Assembly: GCF_027409185.1 (NCBI RefSeq)
Contig: NC_084463.1
Location: 161,301,869-161,365,868, forward strand
Origin: Cynocephalus volans
Lineage: Eukaryota > Chordata > Mammalia > Dermoptera > Cynocephalidae
Direction: 5' to 3'
Length of the DNA stretch: 64,000 nt
Positions 29,201-38,030 of this stretch are shown here, piece after piece; the stretch's first letter is position 1, and the number at the start of each line of letters is the position of its first letter. Below the pieces are notes generated by a model. That model saw only the letters and a program-made list of their open reading frames with translations. It was not told the origin of the DNA and did not search any database. Made by a program: the position numbers and the translations under genes.

Positions 29201-31303
29201 CGGACAGTCATGGGAGTCAGGAGCCCAAGGAACACACACACGGACAGTCACAGGAGTGAAGAGCCCATGGAACACACACACGACAGTCACGAGAGTGAAG
29301 AGCCCATTGAACACACACACGACAGTCACGAGAGTGAAGAGCCCATTGAACACACACACAGACAGTCACGAGAGTGAAGAGCCATGGAACACACACACGG
29401 ACAGTCATGGGAGTCAGGAGCCCAAGGAACACACACACGGACAGTCACAGGAGTGAAGAGCCCATGGAACACACACACGACAGTCACGAGAGTGAAGAGC
29501 CCATGTTACACACACACGGACAGTCACGAGAGTCAAGACCCCATGGAACACACACACGACAGTCACGAGTGTGAAGAGCCATGGAACACACATGGAGAGT
29601 TACGAGAGTGAAGAGCCCATGGGATAGACACACGGACGGTCACGAGAGTGAAGAGCCATGGAACCCACAAACGACTGTCACGAGGGTGAAGAGCCATGGA
29701 ACACACACATGGACAGTCACGGGAGTCAAGAGCCCAAGGAACACACACTCGGACAGTCACGGGAGTGTAGAGCCCATGGAAAACACACAGGACAGTCACG
29801 AGAGTGAAGAGCCCATGGAACACACACACGGACAGTCACGGGAGTGACGAGCCCATGGAACACACACACGGACTGTCAGGGGAGTCAAGAGCCCAAGTAA
29901 CACACACACGGACAGTCACGGCAGTTAAGAGTGCATGGAACACACACACGGACCGTCACGGGAGTGAAGAGCCCATGGAACACACACACGGACAGTCACG
30001 GGAATGAAGAGCCCATGGAACACACACTCGGACAGTCACGAGAGTGAAGAGCCATGGAACACACACACGGACAGTCACTAGAGTCAACAGCCCATGGAAC
30101 ACACACACGGACAGTCACGAGAGTGAAGAGCCCATGGAACACACACACGGACAGTCACGGGAGTGAAGAGCCCATGGAACACGCACACGGACAGTCACGA
30201 GAGTGAAGAGCCATGGAACACACACACGGACAGTCACGAGAGTCAACAGCCCATGGAACACAAACACGGACAGTCACGAGAGTCAAGAGCCCATGGAACA
30301 CATCCACGGCCAGTCACGAGAGTCCAGAGCCCATGGAACACACACACGGACAGTCACGAGAGTCAAGAGCCCATGGAACACTTCCACGGCCAGTCACGAG
30401 AGTCCAGAGCCCATGGAACACACACACGGACTGTCACGAGAGTCAAGAGCCCATGGAACACACACACGGCCAGTCACGAGAGTCCAGAGCCCATGGAACA
30501 CACACACGGACAGTCACGAGAGTCAAGAGCCCATGGAACACACACACGGACAGTCACGAGAGTGAAGAGCCCAAGGAACACACACACGGACAGTCACGGG
30601 AGTGAAGAGCCCATGGAACACACACTCGGACAGTCACGGGAGTGAAGAGCCCATGGAACACACACACGGACAGTCACGAGAGTCAAGAGCCCATGGAACA
30701 CACACAGGGACAGTCACGAGAGTGAAGAGCCCAAGGAACACACACACGGACAGTCACGGGAGTCAAGAGCCCATGGAACACACACACGGACAGTCACGGG
30801 AGTCAAGAGCCCATGGAACACACACACGGACAGTCATGAGAGTGAAGAGCCATGGAATACACACGGACAGTCATGGGAATCAAGAACCCATGGAACACAC
30901 ACGCGGACATTCATGGGATTGAAGATCCATGGACCATACATAGGGACAGTCACGGGAGTCTAGAGCCATGGAACACACACACGGACAGTCATGAGAGTGA
31001 AGAGCCATGGAACACACACACGGACAGTCACGGGAGTCAAGAGCCATGGAGCACACACACGGACAGTCACCGGAATCAAGAGCCCATGGAACACACACAC
31101 GGACAGTCACGAGAGTCAAGAGCCCATGGAACACACACACGGACAGTCACAGGAGTGACGAGCCCATGGAACACACACACGGACAGTCATGGGAGTCAAG
31201 AGCCCAAGGAACACACACACGGACAGTCACGAGAGTGAAGAGCATATGGAATACACACGAACAGTCATGAGACTGATGAGCCGTGGAATGCACACACGTG
31301 AGA
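20294..31303. repeat. Long super-repeat L4 and terminal part of the array
   Basis: The block starts at the last GGATCC unit and follows L1 to about 27.3 kb with indels. Beyond that the unit order is private. Local tandem duplications are visible: a four-unit (about 154-bp) block repeated three times at about 28,630-29,090, and a five-unit (197-bp) block repeated at about 29,190-29,580. From about 30,840 the units accumulate point changes, and the last recognisable one ends near 31,303. No further GGATCC unit occurs in the array. Confidence 0.65.
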
Positions 31304-31403
31304 GTCAAGTCTCATGCTCTGCAGAAGATCAGCGCAGGGCCTGGGAGTCTGGAATCTGAGCCAGTCAGTGGAAGTTTGGGTGGGGGGCCCAGTAAGGACT
31401 CAC
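31304..31403. other. Start of CATSPER1 intron 1 between splice donor and array
   Basis: Only about 100 bp of non-repeated DNA separates the exon 1 donor from the minisatellite. Read on the minus strand, the intron begins GTGAGTCC at 31,403 and the frame stays open to a stop at 31,312, so an unspliced transcript would add about 30 residues. The last bases before the array show weak resemblance to the unit. Confidence 0.7.
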
Positions 31404-33006
31404 TTTTGCGCTTCTGAAATTGCTCATCTTCTTCAGTCCAGCTTTCTGAATCTTTGGGAGAAGTATCCTTGGGATGGGTTTTGCTAGAGATTTTGGAGCC
31501 ATATGCAGAAAGTGCAATGTGGGACTGAGTCCCACTGTGGGCTGAGTCCCTGTCCCGTACCACACTCGGTTGGAAGGCTGCTGTCTGAGAAAGGGCATGA
31601 GCCATGCTGTGGGATCTGTATGGGACCGAGAGTTGGGAGGATCTCCGATGGTGCTCTCTGTGGCGGTGATCATACACACTCCGGTGGCGCTCTCTATGCT
31701 GCTGCTGCTTGCCATGGTGGGGGTGCTCGCCATCATGGTGGTCTCTGTGGTGGGGGTGCTCGCCATCATGGTGGTCTCTGTGGTGGGGGTGCTCGCCATC
31801 ATGGTGGTCTCTGTGGTGGGGGTGCTCGCCATCATGGTGGTCTCTGTGGTGGGGGTGCTCGCCATCATGGTGGTCTCTGTGGTGGGGGTGCTCACCCTGG
31901 TGGTACTCACTGGGGTGGCGCTCGCCATCACGGTGGTCTCTGTGGTGGCGAGGTCTGCCATGGTGGTAGGACGACATGGAGGAATGTTTGGACAAGGTCT
32001 CTTCATGATGAAGAGGCCTTCTGTGGTGATGGGAGCCATGATGATGGGGCCTGCCATGGTGGTGGCCTTCCTGATAATTGGAACTGCCATGAAGGAGCCC
32101 TCCAAGATAGGATACCTCGCTGTGATGGTAGGACCCACCATGTTGGTAGGAGTCACTGTTGTGGTAGGACCCACCATAGGAAGAGTGGGATGAATTCTCA
32201 CCAAGATGGTGTGGCCCTCCATGATAGTGGGGCCCCCTATGTTGGTGAGATACGCCATAGTGGTGGAACACATCATAGTGATAGGGCTCTTCATTGTGCT
32301 GAGGCCTGCCATGGTGGGAGTACCCACCATGGTGGTGGGATTCACTGTCATAGTGGGGCCCACCATGATGGTAGGATCCACCATGGTGGCGGGACCCACC
32401 ATGAAGGTAGGATTCACCTTGGAAGTGGGGCCCACCATGGTGGTAAAATTCTCCATGGAGGTGGGGCCCACCATGGTGGTAGGATTCACCATGGTGGGAG
32501 GATCCACCAAGGTGGTGGGACCCACCGTGATGGCGGGACCCACCAGGATAAATCCTGCTACCATGGTGGTGCTCATCATCAGAGTGTCCCTCACCATAGG
32601 AATGGTGGGAAAGGACAGTGCCATGTGAGGAAGCCAGACCAGAGGTTGTAGGGCGGCTGGCTCTGCCATGACCATAGGCCTCACCGTGGTGGTAGGATTG
32701 GCGGGAATGGTGTGGGAAGGCCTTGTCACGGAAGTCTTGGAACTCACGAGGGTGGGGAGATCCACCATGATGATGGGATATGCCATGATGGCGGAACTCA
32801 CCGTGGTGGTGGGACTCCCCGTGGTGGTGGGACTCCCCGTGGTGGTGGGACTCGTGATGATGAGGGACTCCGATATGGCCTGGCCTGTGGTGTGGGGATG
32901 ATGAGTGGGGGTAAGGGGATGATGAGTGGGGGTAAGAGAACATATCCAAATTATTGGAGTCTGCCTCATTTTGAGCCTTTTCAGACTCAACTGAGCGTTG
33001 ATCCAT
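31404..33006 (-). CDS. CATSPER1: CATSPER1 exon 1: histidine-rich N-terminal domain of cation channel sperm-associated protein 1 (partial gene)
   Basis: CatSper1 is a pore-forming subunit of the alkalinisation-activated Ca2+ channel of the sperm flagellum, required for hyperactivation. This exon gives 534 codons plus one base. I chose the ATG at 33,006 because the residues after it (MDQRSVESEKAQNEAD) match the known CATSPER1 start; an in-frame ATG at 33,186 would add 60 unsupported residues. The product is dominated by His: HHHGES-type repeats from about residue 45, HHGG(P/S) repeats at about 160-260, and five copies of HPHHRDHHDGE at about 373-430. It ends EEDEQFQKRK, then a phase-1 donor (AAAA|GTGAGT at 31,404/31,403), matching the human junction before the membrane domain. 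The exon is roughly 120 codons longer than I recall for human. No transmembrane exon is in the window; they should lie left of position 1. Confidence 0.93.
31709..31895 (-). repeat. Coding 33-bp tandem repeat in CATSPER1 exon 1
   Basis: Five nearly identical 33-bp units each encode HPHHRDHHDGE, followed by a partial sixth (HPHHG). The units are in frame, so copy-number change alters only the length of the His-rich tail. Degenerate relatives lie on the N-terminal side (EYHQGEHPHH). Confidence 0.9.
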
Positions 33007-33156
33007 GACTGTGCCGGGAACCCTGGAATGAAGAGTTCTCAAGACCTGGGCCCAGCAGGCCCTCCCTGCATCTCCCTTCTCTCCTAAGCTGAGCTGACTC
33101 AGACTGCGGCACTGGGCTTCTTGGGAGGCCTGACTGTTCTCATGGAACTCTCCCCT

Positions 33157-33172
33157 TTGTGATGTCACCAGC
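33157..33172 (-). promoter_or_regulatory. CRE-like site upstream of CATSPER1
   Basis: The minus strand reads GTGACATCACAAAG about 155-165 bp upstream of the CATSPER1 ATG. TGACATCA differs by one base from the palindromic CRE TGACGTCA used by CREM/CREB in post-meiotic germ cells. Its distance fits a core promoter, but the transcription start is not known and the link is inferred. Confidence 0.35.
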
Positions 33173-33186
33173 AGGCCTAATTCCAA

Positions 33187-35051
33187 AATGCCTCCCCCAG
33201 GTTATAGTTTAGAATTAAGAATGATTACGTCTAACTCCTTCATTGTAAAATGAGGGAACTGAGGTTAAGAAAAGGGACGGGCTGGCCCAAGGTGACCCAG
33301 CAGGTCAATGGCAAAGCTGGACAAAGAAGTCTCTGGTGACACCATGCCTCCATCAGTCACTTTAGCCCCGTTAGAAAGAACTTCATGAGGCCAAGTGGTC
33401 CAGTCCCCAGTCCCACCTAGATGCCAGTTGGTTCTGGGGTTCAGACTGCCTGACTCCCCTTAAGTAGGTGTGTGACCTTGGACTTGTTGCTTAATTTTCC
33501 TATGTCTCAGTTTCTTCCTTTGTAAAATGGGAATAATAAGACATCACAGTATCAAAAAAGATATGTAAAGCTTATATTAACAGCATAATAAATGTTAATT
33601 GGTATTATTTTCTCCTTGATCATTAATATTGATGGAAACGCCCCTCTTGGGTAATTATCAAAATAAAAGCACCGGCCGTTGTTTACTGAGGACCTACTTC
33701 ATGCACATTTAATTTATAATCCTCACAATAACACCACATGGTGGATATTATTTCCCCATTTCACAGACGATGGTGCTGGGGCTTAGCATCAATTAATAAA
33801 AACTTCAAATCAGCACTAACTCCAAAGCCTGTACCTGTAACCATCATGCTGCCCTGTCTCCCTCCCAAAATCCACTGCAGAGCTTGTCCTGTACACTGAA
33901 TTCATCCATGCATAGCACAGCTCTCCTGGAAGCTTACAGGCCACTCCTTTGAATGCATCTGCTTCCTGAGTGGTTGGTCAGAGCCAAGGCCATAGTGGGT
34001 ACTGGGTACCCAGTTCCCAGTGATGAAAGAGACAAGGCCCCTGCCCTCAAGGAGCTCAATGTCCATTGCTGGGAGCAGACAAGGACACAGTTTGTGGTAG
34101 GACTGCTAGATGTCCCAAAGATCTGTTCTCCCCTTCTTCCTGGGCACAGTGCCTCCCAGCTAGAGAGCATATCTTGCATACAGGTGAGGCTAAAAGGTGA
34201 GAGCAGAAGCAATGTGAGCAACTTCTGGGTCTTGGGTTTCAAGCACAGGGCGTGTGAAGCTCTATTTGCCCCCTTCTTGTGGGCCAAAGAATGGATACGA
34301 CAAGATCCACACTCTAGAGATGGGTTTTCAACTGGGGTTTTGCAGAACCACAGAATTCCTTGAGAGACGTTTCTAGGCAAAGGGTTCTGTATTGTGATTG
34401 AGGAAAAAAAGCACTATTTCTGAACTTCATGTGCTGTGTGATGCCAGCTCTTTCAGTGATGAACAGTAATCGAGCAGCCTTATAAACCTTTTGTTAGAGA
34501 TCGTTCGGTCCCATATGGCTGTGAACAGTAGGACTGGGATTATTTGATTGAGTCCTTTCTCAGTTTTTAGTGTGAGGTCAGGAAGTCTGTTGATAACTGG
34601 TGAACATGTATCACTTGGAGAGAAGGAGGTACAGCCTAATGATGTCTTCCTCACCCTCCTGGACTACCTCCCTAGCCTCCCCTTATGCAGTAACGACTGA
34701 CTTATGGGAACAAACAAACTCTACTGGTGGGGTAGAAAACCAGAGGGAATTTTCCTTCTAAAGAAATAACTTCCATGTGCATCCTCACTGCCACTGGCTG
34801 TTGATGTAAACACTATTAAATATGAATTACACAGGTTAGTAGTGAATTTCATTGTGAAGATTTCATATTTTTTGCAAGTTTCTTCTTTAGCCATCTATCA
34901 TGCTGTTCTATTTTATATCTTATTAGCATTTGTGTTTTACAAATGGATCTAATGGTCCAATGTGGTGATTTTTAAATATGAGGTGTGCAGTGAAAGAGGA
35001 AGGTTCTAGGCCTAACACTATGCACACATCTGGTGAGGTTAGTTAGTGATA
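33187..35051. other. Intergenic stretch upstream of CATSPER1, no gene seen
   Basis: No coding exon is recognisable. Short open frames such as 33,953-34,363 (plus) and 33,934-34,380 (minus) overlap each other, resemble nothing I know and are not flanked by good splice sites. The only recognisable content is old MIR-type SINE sequence at about 33,240-33,330, 33,425-33,620 and 33,680-33,790. Confidence 0.6.
33425..33620 (+). mobile_element. MIR SINE fragment
   Basis: The stretch follows the MIR core and tail: TGTGTGACCTTGG, CTCAGTTTC, TTTGTAAAATGGGAATAAT, and a tail with AATAAATGTTA. It is an ancient, diverged copy. Confidence 0.75.
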
Positions 35052-35371
35052 AAGAATGTAGCAATGGGGCTGGCCTGATAGCTAAGTAGGTTAGAGTGGA
35101 GCCCTGTAACACCAAGGTCACAGGTTCAGATCCCCACACCGGCCAGCTGCCCAAACAAAGCAAAACAAAAAAAAAATTTTTTTTTTAAAGAGATGACCAG
35201 TAAGGGGATCTTAACCCTTGACTTGGTGTTGTCAGCACCACGCTCAGCCAGTGAGCGAACCGGCCATCCCTATATGGGATCCGAACCCGAGGCCTTGGTG
35301 TTATCAGCACCGCTCTCTCCCGAGTGAGCCACGGGCCGGCCCAAAGCAAAATAAAATTAAGAATGTAGCAA
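35052..35371. mobile_element. Two nested tRNA-Ile-like (CYN-type) SINEs with target duplications
   Basis: A plus-strand tRNA-like SINE (about 35,066-35,170) ends in an A-rich tail. Inside that tail a minus-strand dimeric SINE (about 35,176-35,342) is inserted; both of its halves carry the GCTGATAACACCAAGG-type box B region of tRNA-Ile. The outer target duplication AAGAATGTAGCAA is perfect (35,052-35,064 and 35,359-35,371). The inner element is flanked by copies of CAAAGCAAAA. The dimeric architecture is what I recall for colugo CYN SINEs. Confidence 0.75.
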
Positions 35372-36090
35372 AATTGAGAAGAACCTAACTACAGATCACA
35401 GCCATTTGACAAAGAAATGTGCTATTTTTTAAAACATTTATTGGTGCCTAAAAACAGATTAAGGCTTTTATTTTAAAGGTCACATTCAGTAAAAAGGCTC
35501 AGAAAGCAATTTATGTGGTAGTAAAGCCTATTGTCCAGGAAAAGAAAAATCTTGCAGCTGGTGAGAACCGTAATTAGCGAGCACGTAATAATATGGCTAG
35601 CAAGAGAAACAACAGTGCGAGATGCAGTACAAAAGTGACAAGGTCCTGCTCTCAGAGAGGACGACAACCTGACAAGCTGATGACACAGCACGTGATGCTG
35701 AAGAGGTTTTTGTTTTCGTTTCTTTGGTAATAAACTGAAAAACAACAGGTTGTTTATCCAGGCTGTGTGTCAACACATTTCACCAATAAATGGCCGTGTT
35801 ATAGCACTTGTAAGAGTCATAGAGAAAACTTTTCAGCTTTCCCAAGCGAACAAACAGCCAAGATATATTTAATGTTTCTTCATGTCCGGAATCAAAAGGT
35901 CCAGAAGAACTATCTTGGCATTTGTGCTGATGGTTCCCATCAAGAGTTGGCTCGATAAAAGTTTTTACTGTTCTTGTCAAAAAAACAAAACCAACCAAAA
36001 AAACCAGCTATTAAAACCTTGATGTTGTCCCGACACGCTGCTTTCTTCACAGAGAGGTGCTGGTGTCAAAAACTTTTGGAGATGAAAATA
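35372..36090. other. Unassigned intergenic stretch
   Basis: AT-rich sequence with short open frames on both strands (35,473-35,745 minus; 35,767-35,958 plus) that I do not recognise. Oligo-A and oligo-T runs suggest decayed retrotransposon or retrocopy material, but no family can be named from sight. Confidence 0.4.
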
Positions 36091-36109
36091 ATCATGCTGC
36101 AACATGGTT

Positions 36110-36438
36110 AATTTTATTAAACAAAGACTAGCTTACTTGAAACTGTTTTTAAAACTGTGTATAGGATCCAGTAATTCCACTTCTGGTAATATGCACCCGC
36201 AAATTGAAAGTAGAGACTTGAACAGGTACCTGTACACCCATGTTAATAACAGCACTCTTCATAATAGCCAAAAGGTGCCAAGAACCCAAATGTGGTCTAT
36301 CCACACAATGGAATATTATTCAGCCTTAAAAAGGAAGGAAATTCTGACACGTGCTGCACAGGTGAACCCTGAAGACATTATGCTAATAGAGCAAGCCAGA
36401 TACAAAAGAACAAATATTGCATAATTCTGCTTAAATAG
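36110..36438 (+). mobile_element. L1 (L1M-type) 3' region, 5' half
   Basis: Contains the typical L1 ORF2 end: CCAGTAATTCCACTTCTGG, an ATAGCCAAAA step, and ATGGAATATTATTCAGCC with a run of Lys codons. The 106-residue open frame at 36,104-36,424 is this ORF2 remnant, not a gene. The element resumes after the MST LTR at about 36,844. Confidence 0.85.
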
Positions 36439-36605
36439 TGATAGAGTTAGGATGTGTTATCCCAGCCAAAAGTCATGTGGAAATCTGATCCCCAGTGTGG
36501 CAATGTTGGGAGCTGTTTGAGTCATGGGGGCGGATCCCTCATGAGCGGATTAATGCTCTGGGGTGGGGGGGACCTAAGTGAGATCTCTCTCTCTCTCTCT
36601 CTCTC

Positions 36606-36655
<50 letters not shown>

Positions 36656-36843
36656 TGCTTCCTCTCGCCATGTGATCTGCTTGTACCCACCGGCTGCCTG
36701 CCGCTTTCTGCCATGAGTAGAAGCAGCCTGAGGCCAGCACCAGATGCAGCTGTCCCAGAATCATAAGCCAGATAAACCTCTGTTCTTTACAAATTACCCA
36801 GTCTCAGGTATTTCTGTTATAGCAACACAAAACAGACTAATAT
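36439..36843 (+). mobile_element. MST/THE1-like ERVL-MaLR solo LTR inserted in L1
   Basis: Recognisable MaLR blocks are GTGGAAATCTGATCCCCAGT, TCATGGGGGCGGATCCCTCA, CGCCATGTGATCTGC, GCCATGAGTAGAAGC, ATAAACCTCTGTTCTTTA and the end CAACACAAAACAGACTAATA. An expanded CT microsatellite (about 36,582-36,650) replaces the usual CT-rich stretch. The element splits an L1 fragment. MST LTRs are mainly primate/euarchontan, which helps place the host. Confidence 0.85.
36582..36650. repeat. (CT)n microsatellite
   Basis: A nearly pure CT dinucleotide run of about 65 bp with one CCCC interruption, grown from the pyrimidine-rich part of the surrounding MaLR LTR. Confidence 0.95.
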
Positions 36844-37100
36844 AAATGAGGTACCTAGAATAAGCAAATTCACAGAGACAGAAGGTTGAATAGGGGTTAC
36901 TCGGGGCTGGGGGGAGAGAGAGATGGGGAGGTGTTGCTAAATGGGCTCAGAGTTTCAGTCTGGGATGATAAAAACGTTCTCGAGGTAGATGGTGTTGATT
37001 GATGATTGTACAACAATGTGAATGTCCTTAATGCCACTGAACTGTGCACTTAAAAATGGTTAAAAGGATGAATATTATGTTATATATATTTTCCGCAATA
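36844..37100 (+). mobile_element. L1 (L1M-type) 3' end, second half
   Basis: Continuation of the L1 copy broken by the LTR: GAGGTACCTAGAATAAGCAAATTC, GGTTACTCGGGGCTGGGG, ACTGTGCACTTAAAAATGG and an AT-rich end. It aligns in order with the part left of the LTR. Confidence 0.8.
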
Positions 37101-37684
37101 TACATTTCTTCAATTTAAAAAAAAATGCTGCACAATAACATGGAGAAAAAAACACAGAAATTTCCTACCATGCACAGAAATCTGGTGGCACAGCTGAGAC
37201 CAACCCAACCCAGATCAGCAGAACCACCCCGATGATCCATAATCAACTAAGAATTTGGGGGTAGTTTGTTACACATCACATAGCTGGCTTATACAGGCAG
37301 CACGGGAAGAAAGACATTTTAATTGGGTTTTGAAAAGGCATTATGGGCAGAGGGGAGATCACGTGCAGAGAATGGAAGTGGGAATGGGCCTGGCACCTTC
37401 GGGCAGTGGTGTGCTGGTAAATGGTTAACACCCATACCTCCACGTGGAGTTCTGAGGTTAATGTTAGTCAATATTTTTGTTTTTGTTAACGAGTAGGGTG
37501 GAATGAAACAAAGAAAGCATATTTATCAATGATGTGAATGACTTCTTTGTTGAATTGGATAATACTTTCAAGTATTGAAGAATATTTGCCCAATTTTTTT
37601 TTTTGTGCTAGTCACTTGATATACTTTTCAGTTTAATCTGCATTATTAACATTTTCCCCAGTCTTCCTTCCTTCCTTCTTTCCT

Positions 37685-37796
37685 TCTTTTTTTTTTTTTT
37701 TTTAGGTGGAGGGCTGCTGGCTGATACAGGGATCGAACCCCAGACCCTGGTGTTATCAGCACCACACTCTAACCAACTGAGCTAACTGGCCAGCCT
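37685..37796 (-). mobile_element. tRNA-Ile-like SINE, minus strand
   Basis: On the minus strand the copy reads GGCCAGTTAGCTCAGTTGGTTAGAG, then a GTGCTGATAACACCAGGG box B side and an A-rich tail. The T-rich plus-strand flank (37,670-37,704) is its poly(A) plus a CCTT microsatellite. Close to tRNA-Ile and to the monomeric CYN type. Confidence 0.8.
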
Positions 37797-37820
37797 TTTG
37801 GTGTTTTCTTAAGTCCAGGT

Positions 37821-38030
37821 CAGGGGTCAGCAGACTTCTTTCACAAAGTAGTAAATGTTTTAGGCTTTAGAGGCCACATGATCTGTATTGCAACTATTCA
37901 ACTCTGCCAATGTAGTACATAAACAGCCATAGACAATAAGTAAATGAATGAGTGTGGCTGTATTCCAATAAAACTTTATTTAGAAAAACAAGTGGTGGGC
38001 CAGATTTAGCTTGTAGTTTACTGATCCCCC
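37821..38030. mobile_element. hAT-type non-autonomous DNA transposon
   Basis: Short terminal inverted repeats CAGGGGTCAGCAGACT and AGTTTACTGATCCCCC bound the element. The interior includes AAATGTTTTAGGCTTTAGAG and CCAATAAAACTTTATTTA. This is a common old mammalian MER-type element; I cannot fix its exact subfamily. Confidence 0.75.

Larger units (their letters stand above)
1..31303. repeat. Giant minisatellite array, about 40-bp unit, about 790 copies
   Basis: The whole stretch is a head-to-tail tandem array. A typical unit is 40 bp: it starts CATGGAACAC, continues with an AC run, then GGACAGTCACG, and ends GTGAAGAGCC or GTCAAGAGCC. Units of 37-40 bp arise from loss of a C in the CCC/CC run, of an AC step, or of the CGAGAGT part. 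Most units carry two CpGs (ACGG and CACG). No SINE, LINE, LTR or unique block interrupts it. The right edge (about 30,840-31,303) is degraded, as is usual at an array boundary; the left edge lies outside the window. Open frames on both strands only reflect the low density of stop codons, and since 40 is not a multiple of 3 the frame changes from unit to unit. By position it is in intron 1 of CATSPER1. True copy number may differ from the assembly. Confidence 0.98.

Noticed and set aside
13-31270. Many open frames of 60-255 residues on both strands of the array (for example 25,912-26,679, 255 residues)
   Set aside because: They arise because the unit has few stop codons. The unit length is not a multiple of 3, frames drift, the same peptides recur in every block, and no start, splice or domain signal supports them.
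1-31303. Regular direct repeats that could suggest a CRISPR array
   Set aside because: There are no unique spacers between constant repeats, units abut directly, and the surroundings are plainly a mammalian genome.
31503-32651. 382-residue plus-strand open frame (and 207- and 140-residue companions) opposite CATSPER1 exon 1
   Set aside because: Antisense shadow of the His-codon repeats; Gly/His and Met/Val periodicity is just the complement of CAY codons.
31365-32990. 541-residue minus-strand frame overlapping CATSPER1 exon 1 in another frame
   Set aside because: Low-complexity Thr/Met/Pro translation of the same repeats; the other frame matches CATSPER1 from its start codon to its splice donor.
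33934-34380. Overlapping open frames on both strands (148 and 136 residues) upstream of CATSPER1
   Set aside because: They mirror each other, resemble no known protein and lack splice or promoter context.
36104-36424. 106-residue plus-strand open frame
   Set aside because: It is an L1 ORF2 C-terminal remnant inside an old L1M fragment.
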